From positions 126,269-190,268 of the forward strand of contig JALFCF010000003.1 of the NCBI GenBank assembly GCA_022771205.1: a stretch of 64,000 nt of DNA. The letters run 5' to 3'. Numbering within the stretch: position 1 is the first letter of the stretch; every line of letters begins with the position of its first letter. The notes below the pieces were generated by a model. The model saw only the letters and a list, made by a program, of their open reading frames with translations. It was not told where the DNA came from and made no database searches. The DNA comes from Mycoplasmatota bacterium (GTDB lineage: Bacteria > Bacillota_I > Bacilli_A > RF39 > UBA660). The position numbers were made by a program, and so were the translations under genes. Below, in pieces: positions 1 to 7,828 of the stretch.

Positions 1-31
1 TACTAATAGTTATGGAAGTTTAATAAAAAAT

Positions 32-55
32 AAGAACCAGATGGTTCTTTTTTTT
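32..55 (+). terminator. Rho-independent terminator
   Basis: A 7-bp stem AAGAACC/GGTTCTT closes an AGAT loop and is followed by a run of T. It probably ends a gene that enters the window from the left; the frame ending in TAA at 21-23 could be the tail of that gene, but too little is visible to identify it. Confidence 0.8.
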
Positions 56-96
56 GAAAAACAAAAAAATTATGATAAAATATTAAAAGAAACGAG

Positions 97-609
97 ATGA
101 TTAAGATGAATTTAGAAAAAGATAAATATATTATTGTAGAAGTAATACCTACTCATTCTAAAGCAGAAAAAGGTATAATTGCTCAAATATCAGCATTAAA
201 ATTAGAGGGACTAAAGTTATTAGACAGATTTGATTATCGAGTAAAAGATGAACTAATTGAAAATAACGATTTAAAAGAAGCAATTCAATATGACAAAGAA
301 GCTTTTACTTATGTAGATAATCCACACTTTATTCCAGAAAAATTCAAATCATGGGCGAAAGATATACCATTATTAATCATAGAAGAATCTTATACCCTAG
401 ATTATTTAAAAGAATTAAATAATAAAAAAGAACTAATTTATCCATACCTTGATATGGAACATTCTTATGATGTTTTTAATAAGATTATAAAAAAATATAA
501 TCTAGAACCAAGTAACCATTTAGTAGATTTATTATATGAAGCTATTATTTATGAGAGTAACAATAAACAAAAAACTAATAAAAAAGGAACTAGTAAAGAT
601 AATAAGTAA
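97..609 (+). CDS. DnaQ-like exonuclease-fold protein, active site apparently lost
   Basis: The 170-aa product has the layout of a DEDD 3'-5' exonuclease: a first beta-hairpin (residues 11-40, YIIVEV then IIAQISALKLEG), a middle helical part and a C-terminal helix pair (about 125-155). In active relatives the first strand carries DxE (as in VDIETTG); here the same place reads VEVIPTH, so the metal-binding pair is not present. The tail (155-170) is Lys/Asn-rich and probably disordered. A second ATG lies three codons downstream and could be the real start. No partner gene is adjacent. The fold assignment comes from pattern similarity only; the function, if not catalytic, is unknown. Confidence 0.5.
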   Translation: MIKMNLEKDKYIIVEVIPTHSKAEKGIIAQISALKLEGLKLLDRFDYRVKDELIENNDLKEAIQYDKEAFTYVDNPHFIPEKFKSWAKDIPLLIIEESYTLDYLKELNNKKELIYPYLDMEHSYDVFNKIIKKYNLEPSNHLVDLLYEAIIYESNNKQKTNKKGTSKDNK

Positions 610-658
610 TCTAATATTATCAAATTATAAAAGTAATGAAATATAAGGTGAATAAGCA

Positions 659-1021
659 ATGAAAATAAGTGAGGTTAGCAAAACATTAAATATCCCGAGT
701 GCTACTCTGCGTTATTATGAACAAATAGGTTTATTAGAAGAAATTGAAAAGAAAAACGGGATAAGAGATTATAGCAAGCAAGATATAGAACGCATAAACT
801 TTATTACTTGTATGAAAAAATCTGGCTTTAAGTTAGAAGATATTCAAACTTTTATAAACATGGATATGACTAAAGCAACAGGTCCTAAAGCAAGATTAGA
901 GATGTTATTAAGACAAAAAGAAATTTTATTACAAGAAATAAAAGAAAAAGAAGAAACACTAAAATTCTTAGATTATAAAATAAACATATATAAAAATAAA
1001 ACGGATAAAAATGATAAATAA
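659..1021 (+). CDS. MerR-family transcriptional regulator, AdhR/NmlR-like
   Basis: This 120-aa protein begins with the MerR winged-helix signature (MKISEVSKTLNIPSATLRYY, residues 1-20), followed by the second wing region with CMKKSGF at 51-57 and a long C-terminal coiled coil (about 78-112) for dimerisation. It has no metal-binding Cys cluster. The single Cys at residue 51 sits where the aldehyde/electrophile sensors AdhR and NmlR have their conserved redox Cys. An AAGGTG ribosome site precedes the ATG and a bidirectional terminator follows. A perfect AdhR-type operator lies about 700 bp downstream at the promoter of the carboxymuconolactone decarboxylase-family gene (1777-2103), which is its likely target. 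Assignment to MerR is secure; the AdhR specificity is inferred. Confidence 0.9.
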   Translation: MKISEVSKTLNIPSATLRYYEQIGLLEEIEKKNGIRDYSKQDIERINFITCMKKSGFKLEDIQTFINMDMTKATGPKARLEMLLRQKEILLQEIKEKEETLKFLDYKINIYKNKTDKNDK

Positions 1022-1047
1022 AAAAGGAGCCTTTTATGGCTCCTTTT
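1022..1047. terminator. Bidirectional terminator between convergent genes
   Basis: A 10-bp perfect stem AAAAGGAGCC/GGCTCCTTTT with loop TTTTAT has A-runs and T-runs on both sides. It serves the MerR gene on the plus strand and the collagen-like gene on the minus strand. Confidence 0.88.
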
Positions 1048-1052
1048 AAAGA

Positions 1053-1646
1053 TTACACTATTCTAGTAATAGAAACAGTAGCTGAATATAAATCATTAGG
1101 TACTAAGCTAATATCAAGGCCTGAAGTATTAATAAAACGATAGCTTGCTCCGGGAAGAGCCTCAAAAATAGCATTACCATTAATTGTTCCAGTATCGCAA
1201 GAGGTAAGTTTATTATGAGTAGATGAATGAGCTATTAAAACATCATCAGGCCAGAATTGATGAAGTTCAATACCTAAGGCTCTAGGTTCACAACTAACAT
1301 TCTTATCGGTATGACGAACATTGATCCACCAATGTATGATATAAATACCTTTTTCAGGAATAGAAAAATCTCCTGTTGCAGGATTATAAGATATCTTATT
1401 AGAGATGTTAGCAGTTTGAAATAAAACTGGTTGTTGATTTGGAACAGTAGAATCTGTTTCATCATGTACCATGGCATAACTATTTAAAGGAATAGCTGGG
1501 GTACCTGCAGGTCCAGTCGGTCCAGTAGGACTTTGTCGATTTTTACATAAACAATCAATTACACGGCAAAGACATTCGTCATTGCAAGTTTAGTTACAAC
1601 ATTCATTAGTAGATAAAACATCATTTAGTTCATTATTATTTTCCAT
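1053..1646 (-). pseudogene. BclA-like collagen/jelly-roll spore-surface protein with in-frame stop
   Basis: Reading the minus strand from the ATG at 1646 (AGGAGG ribosome site just upstream) gives a Cys-rich N-terminus (ECCN, then TCNDECLC), a short collagen-like GPTGPTGPAG stretch (around 1500-1530) and a ~135-aa C-terminal domain resembling the C1q/TNF-like jelly roll of exosporium proteins such as BclA. A TAA codon at 1592-1590 interrupts the frame after 18 codons; the frame is open on both sides and continues to 1053. An internal ATG at 1472 could only make the C-terminal domain and has no evident ribosome site. It is either a recent nonsense allele, a sequencing error, or translated by read-through. 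With the GerA genes at 60-61.7 kb it points to a spore former. Confidence 0.7.
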
Positions 1647-1722
1647 ATTTCCTCCTTTCATAATATCATATGAAGTTTTAGAAAAAAGAAATGAGCTAAT
1701 AACTATATAAAACAAAAAAATA

Positions 1723-1753
1723 TTGACTTAAAGTAGACTTTAAGAATTATAAT
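1723..1753 (+). promoter_or_regulatory. MerR-type promoter with AdhR-like operator
   Basis: TTGACT (1723-1728) and TATAAT (1748-1753) are 19 bp apart, the overlong spacing typical of MerR-activated promoters. The spacer holds a perfect dyad CTTAAAG-TAGA-CTTTAAG (1727-1744), matching the CTTAAAG-N4-CTTTAAG consensus that I recall for Bacillus subtilis AdhR. Confidence 0.82.
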
Positions 1754-1776
1754 AAAAAATAGAAAGGAAGATGAAG

Positions 1777-2103
1777 ATGGCAAAACAAACTGCCGGAAGA
1801 GATCAGTTAGGTAAATTTGCTCCAAAATTTGCCGAATTAAATGATGATGTATTATTTGGAGAAGTGTGGTCTAGAGAAGACAAACTATCATTAAGAGATC
1901 GTTCTTTAATCACTGTAGTAGCATTAATGAGCAAAGGAATTTTAGATTCTAGTTTAGAAGCTCATTTAATAAATGCAAAGAAAAATGGAATTTCTCAAGA
2001 AGAAATGTCTGAGATTATCACTCATGCGGCATTTTATGCAGGATGGCCAAATGCTTGGGCAACTTTTAGAATGGCCAAAGAGGTATATGAAGAGAGTGAA
2101 TAG
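1777..2103 (+). CDS. Carboxymuconolactone decarboxylase (CMD) family protein
   Basis: The product (108 aa from this start) has the all-helical CMD fold with the family features LRDRSLITVVAL, a Glu-x-x-x-His pair in SLEAHLINA, and the ITHAAFYAGWPNAW segment. Members act in aromatic lactone breakdown or as thiol/peroxide-related enzymes; no CxxC of the AhpD kind is present. Two ATGs are in frame, at 1771 and 1777; 1777 is chosen because the AGGAAG site lies too close to the first. The MerR-type promoter and operator upstream, and the recollection that the CMD gene yraC belongs to the AdhR regulon of B. subtilis, suggest a role in aldehyde or electrophile stress. The next gene fragment starts 3 bp downstream. 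Confidence 0.85.
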   Translation: MAKQTAGRDQLGKFAPKFAELNDDVLFGEVWSREDKLSLRDRSLITVVALMSKGILDSSLEAHLINAKKNGISQEEMSEIITHAAFYAGWPNAWATFRMAKEVYEESE

Positions 2104-2106
2104 TAT

Positions 2107-2319
2107 ATGAAAAAAAGCGCAGGAATATTATTATACAAAAAAGAAAAAGAACAAATTATGGTACTACTTGCTCATTTTGGAGGCCCATATTGGGAGAATA
2201 AAGATCAAGAAGCTGCTATAGAAGCAAACATACCATTTATCTTTGCATCGTACGGATTTGGAAATGTGACTACATATGATTATAAAATAGAATCATTATC
2301 GGATTTATTAAAAATGTAA
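2107..2319 (+). pseudogene. Deletion fusion: Nudix N-terminus joined to HAD phosphatase C-terminus
   Basis: The first ~33 residues (KKSAGILLY, then VLLAHFGGPYWENKD) match the start of Nudix hydrolases of the kind that open with a conserved GGPFW segment. The remaining ~37 (DQEAAIEANIPFIFASYGFG) match the motif-IV end of phosphoglycolate-phosphatase-like HAD enzymes, where GDxxxDxxAA is followed by a GIPFI..YGFG strand. The Nudix box and the HAD motifs I-III are missing. The switch point is near 2203-2209, where a GATCAAGAAGC-type stretch could have served as microhomology. The ORF is open and follows the CMD gene by 3 bp, so it may still be translated, but neither enzyme can work. Confidence 0.7.
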
Positions 2320-3121
2320 CTTAATGTTACTTTTTTTCTTTTGTAAAGCGAACCCTTGATTATTTGGAGACATAACTCTACCATCATGAGAAAGAAATAA
2401 TAGAGTATCATCAAGTTTTGCCTCATTCAAACGTACAGTATCAACATCTATTTGTAGCCAAGTTCCACATAAATTAGCACCACTAGCATCAATATCTTCA
2501 AGTGGTTTACCAAACAAAGAAACATTAGAAAAATCAGTATTTCTAATACTTTTTTGATATAAAGATGAAAAATTTATTTGTTTAATATTTGTATTAGATA
2601 AATTCAACCCTGCTAAATCACTATTAGAGAAATCAACAGAACTCATGTCCAAAAAAAGGAAGATAAGGTAGATAATCTGATTTTATTCGTTTATAACCTT
2701 TTTCAAAAGAAAATAATTCGTGTTCACTAATTGGTATTTGATGATAGAAAAAGTCAGGATAAGAAGAATTTTTAGCTTTAATAGAAAGTGTATGAATCCT
2801 TTTAAGCTTTTCATTTTCTAAAGAAGAATAGTTATCACTACCTAAAAAATCGTCAGTTAACCGTGGTAATTCAGACTGTACATTTACTTGTATATTATTA
2901 ATATGAAAATCAGCAAGTAATTGAGTATAGTCTTTCTTTTTAATAAATGATGGAAAAAATCTCTCTTGATTAGTATAGAATTCTACAAATTTGAAAGGTA
3001 CATCAGGATTAACCAAATTACATAACAAAGATAGCATTTCTTGAAACTTTTGTTTTTCCTTCCTATTGAGATCAGTATATTCAAAAAGGCCACGTAAATA
3101 ATCGCTATGATAAATTGGCAA
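2308..3121 (-). pseudogene. Pentapeptide-repeat protein gene split by a frameshift
   Basis: Two overlapping minus-strand frames join into one ~275-aa protein if one T is removed from a run of seven T near 2646-2652 (minus-strand reading CCT-TTT-TTG-GAC). The upstream part (162 aa, TTG at 3121) is a helical domain I do not recognise; the downstream part (114 aa) has pentapeptide repeats of the A(D/N)LxX type (DFSNSDLAGLNLSNTNI, then DASGANLCGTWL). As written, the first frame stops just after the homopolymer. The upstream start is weak: TTG without a clear ribosome site, and an ATG frame about 45 bases upstream is out of phase, so the 5' end may be damaged as well. A sequencing slip in the homopolymer is the main alternative. 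Confidence 0.6.
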
Positions 3122-3224
3122 AGAACGTATCTTTATAGTAATGTTTTGTATCAGAATCCCTCATAAATAAAATTATTTATATTTTATGAAAATACATTAA
3201 GTATGTCAATAAGCAGGGTAAATC

Positions 3225-3253
3225 TTGACAAAATCACAAAAATAAGATATTAT
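3225..3253 (+). promoter_or_regulatory. Sigma-A-type promoter
   Basis: TTGACA (3225-3230) and TATTAT (3248-3253) are separated by 17 bp. Transcription would begin near 3260, which rules out the upstream in-frame start at 3203 for the following gene and supports 3284. Confidence 0.8.
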
Positions 3254-3283
3254 GTAAGTCCGACACAGAAAGGGGGGGATACT

Positions 3284-3733
3284 ATGGATCAAATTATAGA
3301 AAAAACAATAGTCACTGGAAAAGATGGAGTGGATTATGATCTTACACCTTACCAAAATCCAGCTGATATAGCAGGCTATTTAGGATTTCTTGATACTAAC
3401 GGGAATTTCTACAGAGTAAGAAAAATTACTGATCCAGAACATGAAAGACCACATAACAGTTGGGCAAAAAACTTTATAGAATACTATGGTTTAGAGAAAG
3501 GTGAAAATTTAACAAGTTCTACTACATTAGTTCAAAATTGTGGCTTTATGCTTTCTTCATATCAAAATGGCGAAGGTTGGTTAAAAGAAGGTAGAACCTA
3601 CATTACAGCTCAGCATTTAGGAGTTTGTGATGAAGCTGCATGTGAAATCTTTGTAACAAACGAAAGACAATTAAATAAAATAAGAGAAATAAGAGACTTT
3701 GAATCTTTCAAAGGCAAAACATTAAGAAGATAA
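3284..3733 (+). CDS. Hypothetical cytosolic protein, 149 aa
   Basis: I do not recognise this family. The start at 3284 is set by the promoter at 3225-3253 and by an A3G7 ribosome site a few bases upstream. The protein is soluble, with no signal peptide or membrane segment. It holds a compact mixed alpha/beta pattern: VTGKDGVDYDLTPYQ near the N-terminus, then AGYLGFLDTNGNFYRVR, and a C-terminal Cys-containing stretch HLGVCDEAACEIFV. It is monocistronic, with its own promoter and terminator. The strong promoter and near-ideal ribosome site suggest it is well expressed. Confidence 0.7.
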   Translation: MDQIIEKTIVTGKDGVDYDLTPYQNPADIAGYLGFLDTNGNFYRVRKITDPEHERPHNSWAKNFIEYYGLEKGENLTSSTTLVQNCGFMLSSYQNGEGWLKEGRTYITAQHLGVCDEAACEIFVTNERQLNKIREIRDFESFKGKTLRR

Positions 3734-3760
3734 AAAGACAATAGATTGTCTTTTATTTTT
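3733..3760. terminator. Terminator between convergent genes
   Basis: AAAAGACAA (3733-3741) pairs with TTGTCTTTT (3746-3754) across a TAGA loop, followed by ATTTTTT. It overlaps the last codons of the minus-strand phosphodiesterase gene. Confidence 0.78.
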
Positions 3761-4457
3761 TGTACGGTAAGTTATTACATAAATAACTATCGGCATAAGG
3801 AAAGAAAAGTTGGAATTCTTGATTATCGCATATAGTCCACACAAAAAGCGACTTTTTTGTTCTCCATTTTTGTAACCTCTTCTTTTTAATTATTTTCTTA
3901 TTAACAGCAATAAAATCAGGATTACAATAACGAATTAAAAAAGAAGAACTAATAAAATAACTATAAAATTTAGATGCTGGATAATCAGTTAGTAATAAAC
4001 CAATCGGATAAGTTTGATTTTTCTTCAAGTATCGAACAATACTAGGGTGAAAAGACTTTAAAAGAACTTTCCCAGGATAGTCTTTTAATTGTTTTAATAA
4101 TAAATTACATAAATTTTTATAATTACTAGTCTGCTTTAATTCAACATCAAGAAGAACTTGTCCTTTTATTAGTCTTAAGACTTCATCTAAAGTAGGTATA
4201 TGTTCACTAGTATTTAAAAGATGTAATTTTTTTAATTCTTCATAAGTATAGTCCTGAACATAGTTATTAATATTACACATTCGTTTTAAACTAATATCAT
4301 GAAAGACAATAATGATATTATCTTTAGTAAGTTGAACATCAAACTCAATTGGTATTCCCAAAGCTCTAGCTTTTCTAAATGCCGAAAGCGAATTTTCTGG
4401 TATTTCTTTATTATCAAAAACACCACGATGAGCTATTTTTAATCCACTTATTTCCAT
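3753..4457 (-). CDS. Glycerophosphodiester phosphodiesterase
   Basis: The 234-aa protein is a single TIM-barrel GDPD domain that hydrolyses deacylated phospholipids to glycerol-3-phosphate and an alcohol. Catalytic and metal-binding residues are present: H10-R11 (AHRG), E21-N22 (ENSLSAF), E38/D40 (IEFDVQ) and H53-D54 (VFHD), followed by VLLDVELK. Length is normal for the short bacterial GDPD class. No signal peptide is visible, so it is cytosolic. A GGAGG site lies 7 bases before the ATG. It is monocistronic and shares its terminator with the convergent hypothetical gene. Confidence 0.9.
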   Translation of the reverse strand: MEISGLKIAHRGVFDNKEIPENSLSAFRKARALGIPIEFDVQLTKDNIIIVFHDISLKRMCNINNYVQDYTYEELKKLHLLNTSEHIPTLDEVLRLIKGQVLLDVELKQTSNYKNLCNLLLKQLKDYPGKVLLKSFHPSIVRYLKKNQTYPIGLLLTDYPASKFYSYFISSSFLIRYCNPDFIAVNKKIIKKKRLQKWRTKKSLFVWTICDNQEFQLFFPYADSYLCNNLPYKK

Positions 4458-4498
4458 AAAATACCTCCAATATAAGTATAGTAAAGTAATTCGAAAAA

Positions 4499-4527
4499 TT
4501 GCTAATTGTTAGCATTTATACTATAAT
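4499..4527 (+). promoter_or_regulatory. Promoter overlapped by an inverted repeat
   Basis: TTGCTA (4499-4504) and TATAAT (4522-4527) are 17 bp apart. The -35 lies inside the dyad TGCTAA-TTG-TTAGCA (4500-4514), a plausible repressor operator for the damaged membrane genes that follow. Confidence 0.55.
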
Positions 4528-4554
4528 ATAGAAACTTTTAAAGAAGGAACGATT

Positions 4555-4674
4555 ATGAAAAAAATAATAAAAGAGCGTATAAGAAGTATAGCTGTTGGGA
4601 GTTTGATTGGCTTCAGCATCGGAAACCTTATACCTAGATGCATTTCTTTATATGAAAATCAAAGGAAGAAATAG
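4555..4674 (+). pseudogene. N-terminal fragment of a small membrane protein, possibly DUF3021-like
   Basis: A 39-codon frame with a good promoter and AAGGA ribosome site encodes a basic N-terminus and one hydrophobic stretch (VGSLIGFSIGNLI), then stops where the following ABC-permease frame begins. The start resembles DUF3021 four-helix membrane proteins, but only the first helix is left. Sequence downstream of about 4650 belongs to an unrelated protein, so this is best read as a gene truncated by a deletion that joined two loci. The family call is weak. Confidence 0.4.
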
Positions 4675-5159
4675 AAACAGTTTTTACAGATAAAAAATTA
4701 GAAAAACTATATCCAGATATTACCTTTGACGGAACGAGTAAAATAGCGATTGATGATGCAAGTATTGAACTTGGTGCCATGATAACATTTATTGGACTTT
4801 ATTTAGGAATTATCTTCTTAATATCTAGTGCTGCTTTACTTGCATTAAAAGAATTGTCAGAAAGTACGGATAATATAACTAGATATATGATGTTAAGAAA
4901 AATAGGAGCAAGTAATAAACAATTAAACAAGGCATTATTTAGACAGATAGCAATATTTTTCTTGTTCCCACTATTAATCGCTGTTATTCATTCTATTTTT
5001 GGTATTAAATTTTGCACATATATACTAGAGACATTTGGAGAAGAAGAAATGTTAGCAAGTGTATCTATGACTATGTTATTCTTAATACTAATATATGGAG
5101 GATATTTCTTAATTACATACTATTGTAGTAAAAATATCATCAAGGAAAGAAGATTATGA
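4656..5159 (+). pseudogene. C-terminal remnant of a BceB/FtsX-type ABC transporter permease
   Basis: From a TGA at 4653-4655 the frame reads through SKEEIETVFTDKKLEKLYP and then three hydrophobic segments (around 4775-4840, 4940-5010 and 5065-5130) with the FtsX-family loop RYMMLRKIGASNKQLNKALF between the first two. This is the usual C-terminal third of antibiotic-export permeases of the BceB/SalY kind. The N-terminal two thirds and the partner ATPase are absent. An internal ATG at 4779 could start a 126-aa protein, but it has no ribosome site. The stop overlaps the ATG of the next small ORF (ATGA), so the 3' end of an old operon is preserved. Confidence 0.7.
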
Positions 5160-5278
5160 CATTAGGAATAAATTGGCAAGAATGGCTTAATAATCCAGTG
5201 GTTATGATTTCTCCATTAATTGGTTTAACTATCTTATTTATATTGTTAGCAATATTTAAAGGAAGAAAAAATAATTAA
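5156..5278 (+). CDS. Small single-pass membrane protein, 40 aa
   Basis: The ATG overlaps the stop of the permease remnant (ATGA), so it was probably translated by coupling. The peptide has a polar N-terminus containing NWQEWLNN, a hydrophobic helix (about residues 16-34) and a basic tail (KGRKNN). Such peptides are common beside ABC permeases, but I do not recognise a family. With the permease truncated its current role is doubtful. Confidence 0.5.
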   Translation: MTLGINWQEWLNNPVVMISPLIGLTILFILLAIFKGRKNN

Positions 5279-5290
5279 CTTCCTTTTTTG
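5258..5290 (+). terminator. Rho-independent terminator
   Basis: AAAGGAAG pairs with CTTCCTTT across an A/T-rich loop that contains the stop codon of the small ORF, followed by a T tract. Confidence 0.68.
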
Positions 5291-5317
5291 TTATAAAGTG
5301 TAATAGCAACTACAACT

Positions 5318-5349
5318 TGACAAAAATCAACTCAAATTAGGTAGATAAT
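5318..5349 (+). promoter_or_regulatory. Probable promoter of the YfhO-like gene
   Basis: TTGACA (5318-5323) is followed 18-20 bp later by TAGATAAT (5342-5349). The flanking motif GCAACTACAACTTG (5306-5319) recurs almost exactly as GCAACTAAAACTTG at 7856-7869 upstream of the next small membrane gene, which hints at a shared regulator. Confidence 0.5.
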
Positions 5350-5417
5350 GCTTTGAAAAAGGGTTATACTAATATCGATTTTGAAAAACAAGAAAGTTTT
5401 AAAAGAGGCAGTAAAAT

Positions 5418-7772
5418 ATGAAGAGATTAAAAAAATATAAAAAAGATATATTAATACTTTTATTGTTTAGTGCAATTTATATTAGTATTGCATTAGTTTT
5501 AACACGAGGTAAATACTATTTTGCATCAACAACAGATTTTGAAATGCAGCATTATATTTTTCCAGAATATTTCAGAAAACTATTTTATGATACATTCGAT
5601 TTGTTCCCAGATTTTGCACTAAATATTGGTGGAGGACAAAATATTTACAATTTTTCTTATTACGGCTTATTAAACCCATTTATTTTATTTTCATATTTAT
5701 TACCAATGATTCCTATGTTTGATTATTTAATAGGTTTAAGTTTTGTTGTCGTAGTATCATCAACCTTTTTGTTTTATAAGTTTTTACAATCACATAATTT
5801 TAAACAGTCAACATGCCTTATTACAGCACTTCTTTTCTTATTTGCAACTCCTATCATTTATCATGCCAAAAGACACATTATGTTTATCAATTATTTTCCA
5901 TTTTTAATTGGTGGACTGTTTGCCGTTGATAACTTTATAAAAAATAAAAAGCAAAGTTTGTTAATACTCTGTATTACATTAATGATTTTTACAAGCTTTT
6001 ACTACAGTGTATCAGGAATAGCAATGTTACTACTTTATGCGATATATGCCTATATAAAAGAATATGGAAAAAAAGATTTAATAAAGTTCATAGCAAAATT
6101 TATAATTCCAGTGATAATTGCTATATTAATAAGCTCTGTATTGTTATTACCAACCGTTTACACTTTATTAGTTGGAAGAGGAGAAGCCATTAAAACATTA
6201 GAATGGTGGATGTTATTGATACCAAACTTTAAGTTTTTATTTAATGCTTATGGACCTGGTATCACATTATTAGAATTTATTTTAATTGGTATATTAGTGA
6301 TAGATAAAGAAATAAAAAAAGAAACAAGAATATTAGGTTTGTCAGTATTAATAATTTTTATGTTTCCAATATTTAATTATATTTTAAATGGAACTCTATA
6401 TATCAACTCTAAATCTCTAATTCCATTTTTACCATTAGCTTTACTATTAATAGCAATAAGTATAGATACTTTATTTAAAAATAGTAATAAATTAAAAGCA
6501 TATTTAATAATATCTACTTGTATTGTTACAATTAGTGGTTCATTAAGGGATACTTTAGTTCAAATCAATGAAAAACAAACATCATATGAGCAAGAATATA
6601 AAAAACTAGTACAACAGATTAATAAAAAAGACCAATCCTTTTATAGAATAGGTAATCAAACCTATCAACCATCTTCATTAAATAGAGTATATAGTATGAA
6701 TGAATACAAAACTTCAGTTTATTCATCTACAGAAGCTAGAAGATTTCAAATGTGGGTACAAAAAGAAATAAAAAACAATCAAAATTATCGAAATAACATG
6801 ATGTTAACTTTAGCCGGAAATCCTATTTCTGAAGCTATAATGGGTGAAAAGTACGTAATTAGTAACCAAAAGTTAGATAGTGGTTATACATTAGTTGATA
6901 AAACAAAACAATTATATTTATATAAAAACGAATTAGCATTACCTATAATATACGCCACGAATACTAGCTTATCAGAAAAAGAATATAAGAAATTAGAATA
7001 TCCAAAAAATATAATTGCTACATACAACAAAGAAATTCCCGATGATAACATATTTGATAATCCAAAATTTAAAATAGAAAAGAAAAAAAATATAGAATTA
7101 GAACAACAAGATGATATTGTTAAAATAAGAGCAGCAGAAAATGCAAAAATGACATTAGTACCAACAGAAAACTTAAATGACAAAGTAGTTTTTATTACAT
7201 TCAAAAATAAATTTAACAGAGGATGCCATCATGAAAAAAATGATCAGACCATAACAATTAATCAAACAACAAATAAACTTACTTGTCGTGACTGGAAATA
7301 TCATAATCAAAATTATACATTCCATTATGTATTAATCTCACCTAAAAGACTAGAAATAACTTTTTCAGAAGCTTATTATAAATTAGGGGATATTGAAATA
7401 ACATCTATTCCATTAGAAGAACTAGCCAAAAGAAACGAAGAAACTGTCCCACTAAAAATAAATAACAAGGAAACACAAGGAGATAATGTTATAGGAACAA
7501 TAGAGTTAGAGAAGAAAAGTAATATTGAGGTTAGTATACCATATGATAAAGGATTTAATATAAAAGTAGATGGTAAAAGAACTCAATATAAAGAAAGTAT
7601 AGAAAATACAATTTCTTTTGATGTATCCAAAGGAAAACACAATATTGAAATAACTTATGAATCTCCTTGGAAAAAATTTGGATTAATATTATCTCTAATA
7701 GGAATATTATTATGGATTAGAACATTCATATATGAACAAAAAACAGATAGAAAACCAAAAAAAAGTAAGTAA
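5418..7772 (+). CDS. YfhO-family multipass membrane protein (GT-C-type glycosyltransferase)
   Basis: The 784-aa protein has a basic N-terminus and about a dozen membrane segments in residues 12-390, then an extracytoplasmic domain (about 395-755), a last helix (about 757-772) and a Lys-rich tail. The first loop after helix 1 carries the family pattern DFEMQHYIFPEY, then NIGGGQNIYNFSYYGLLNP, which in GT-C enzymes holds the acidic residues that bind polyprenyl-phosphate sugar. YfhO and relatives modify surface polymers such as lipoteichoic acid, or act in stress tolerance. It stands alone between its own promoter and terminator. The acceptor and sugar cannot be deduced from the window. Confidence 0.8.
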   Translation: MKRLKKYKKDILILLLFSAIYISIALVLTRGKYYFASTTDFEMQHYIFPEYFRKLFYDTFDLFPDFALNIGGGQNIYNFSYYGLLNPFILFSYLLPMIPMFDYLIGLSFVVVVSSTFLFYKFLQSHNFKQSTCLITALLFLFATPIIYHAKRHIMFINYFPFLIGGLFAVDNFIKNKKQSLLILCITLMIFTSFYYSVSGIAMLLLYAIYAYIKEYGKKDLIKFIAKFIIPVIIAILISSVLLLPTVYTLLVGRGEAIKTLEWWMLLIPNFKFLFNAYGPGITLLEFILIGILVIDKEIKKETRILGLSVLIIFMFPIFNYILNGTLYINSKSLIPFLPLALLLIAISIDTLFKNSNKLKAYLIISTCIVTISGSLRDTLVQINEKQTSYEQEYKKLVQQINKKDQSFYRIGNQTYQPSSLNRVYSMNEYKTSVYSSTEARRFQMWVQKEIKNNQNYRNNMMLTLAGNPISEAIMGEKYVISNQKLDSGYTLVDKTKQLYLYKNELALPIIYATNTSLSEKEYKKLEYPKNIIATYNKEIPDDNIFDNPKFKIEKKKNIELEQQDDIVKIRAAENAKMTLVPTENLNDKVVFITFKNKFNRGCHHEKNDQTITINQTTNKLTCRDWKYHNQNYTFHYVLISPKRLEITFSEAYYKLGDIEITSIPLEELAKRNEETVPLKINNKETQGDNVIGTIELEKKSNIEVSIPYDKGFNIKVDGKRTQYKESIENTISFDVSKGKHNIEITYESPWKKFGLILSLIGILLWIRTFIYEQKTDRKPKKSK

Positions 7773-7805
7773 AATTAAAACTTATAAAAAAGAATATATA
7801 AATTT

Positions 7806-7828
7806 AAAAGTAGCAATGTTACTTTTTT
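7806..7828 (+). terminator. Rho-independent terminator
   Basis: AAAAGTAGC pairs with GTTACTTTT (one G-T pair) around an AAT loop, followed by TT; it ends the YfhO-like gene. Confidence 0.72.

Noticed and set aside
6884..7204. Minus-strand ORF of 106 codons inside the YfhO-like gene.
   Set aside because: It lies opposite a Lys/Asn-rich coding stretch, has low-complexity Phe/Ser content and no ribosome site.
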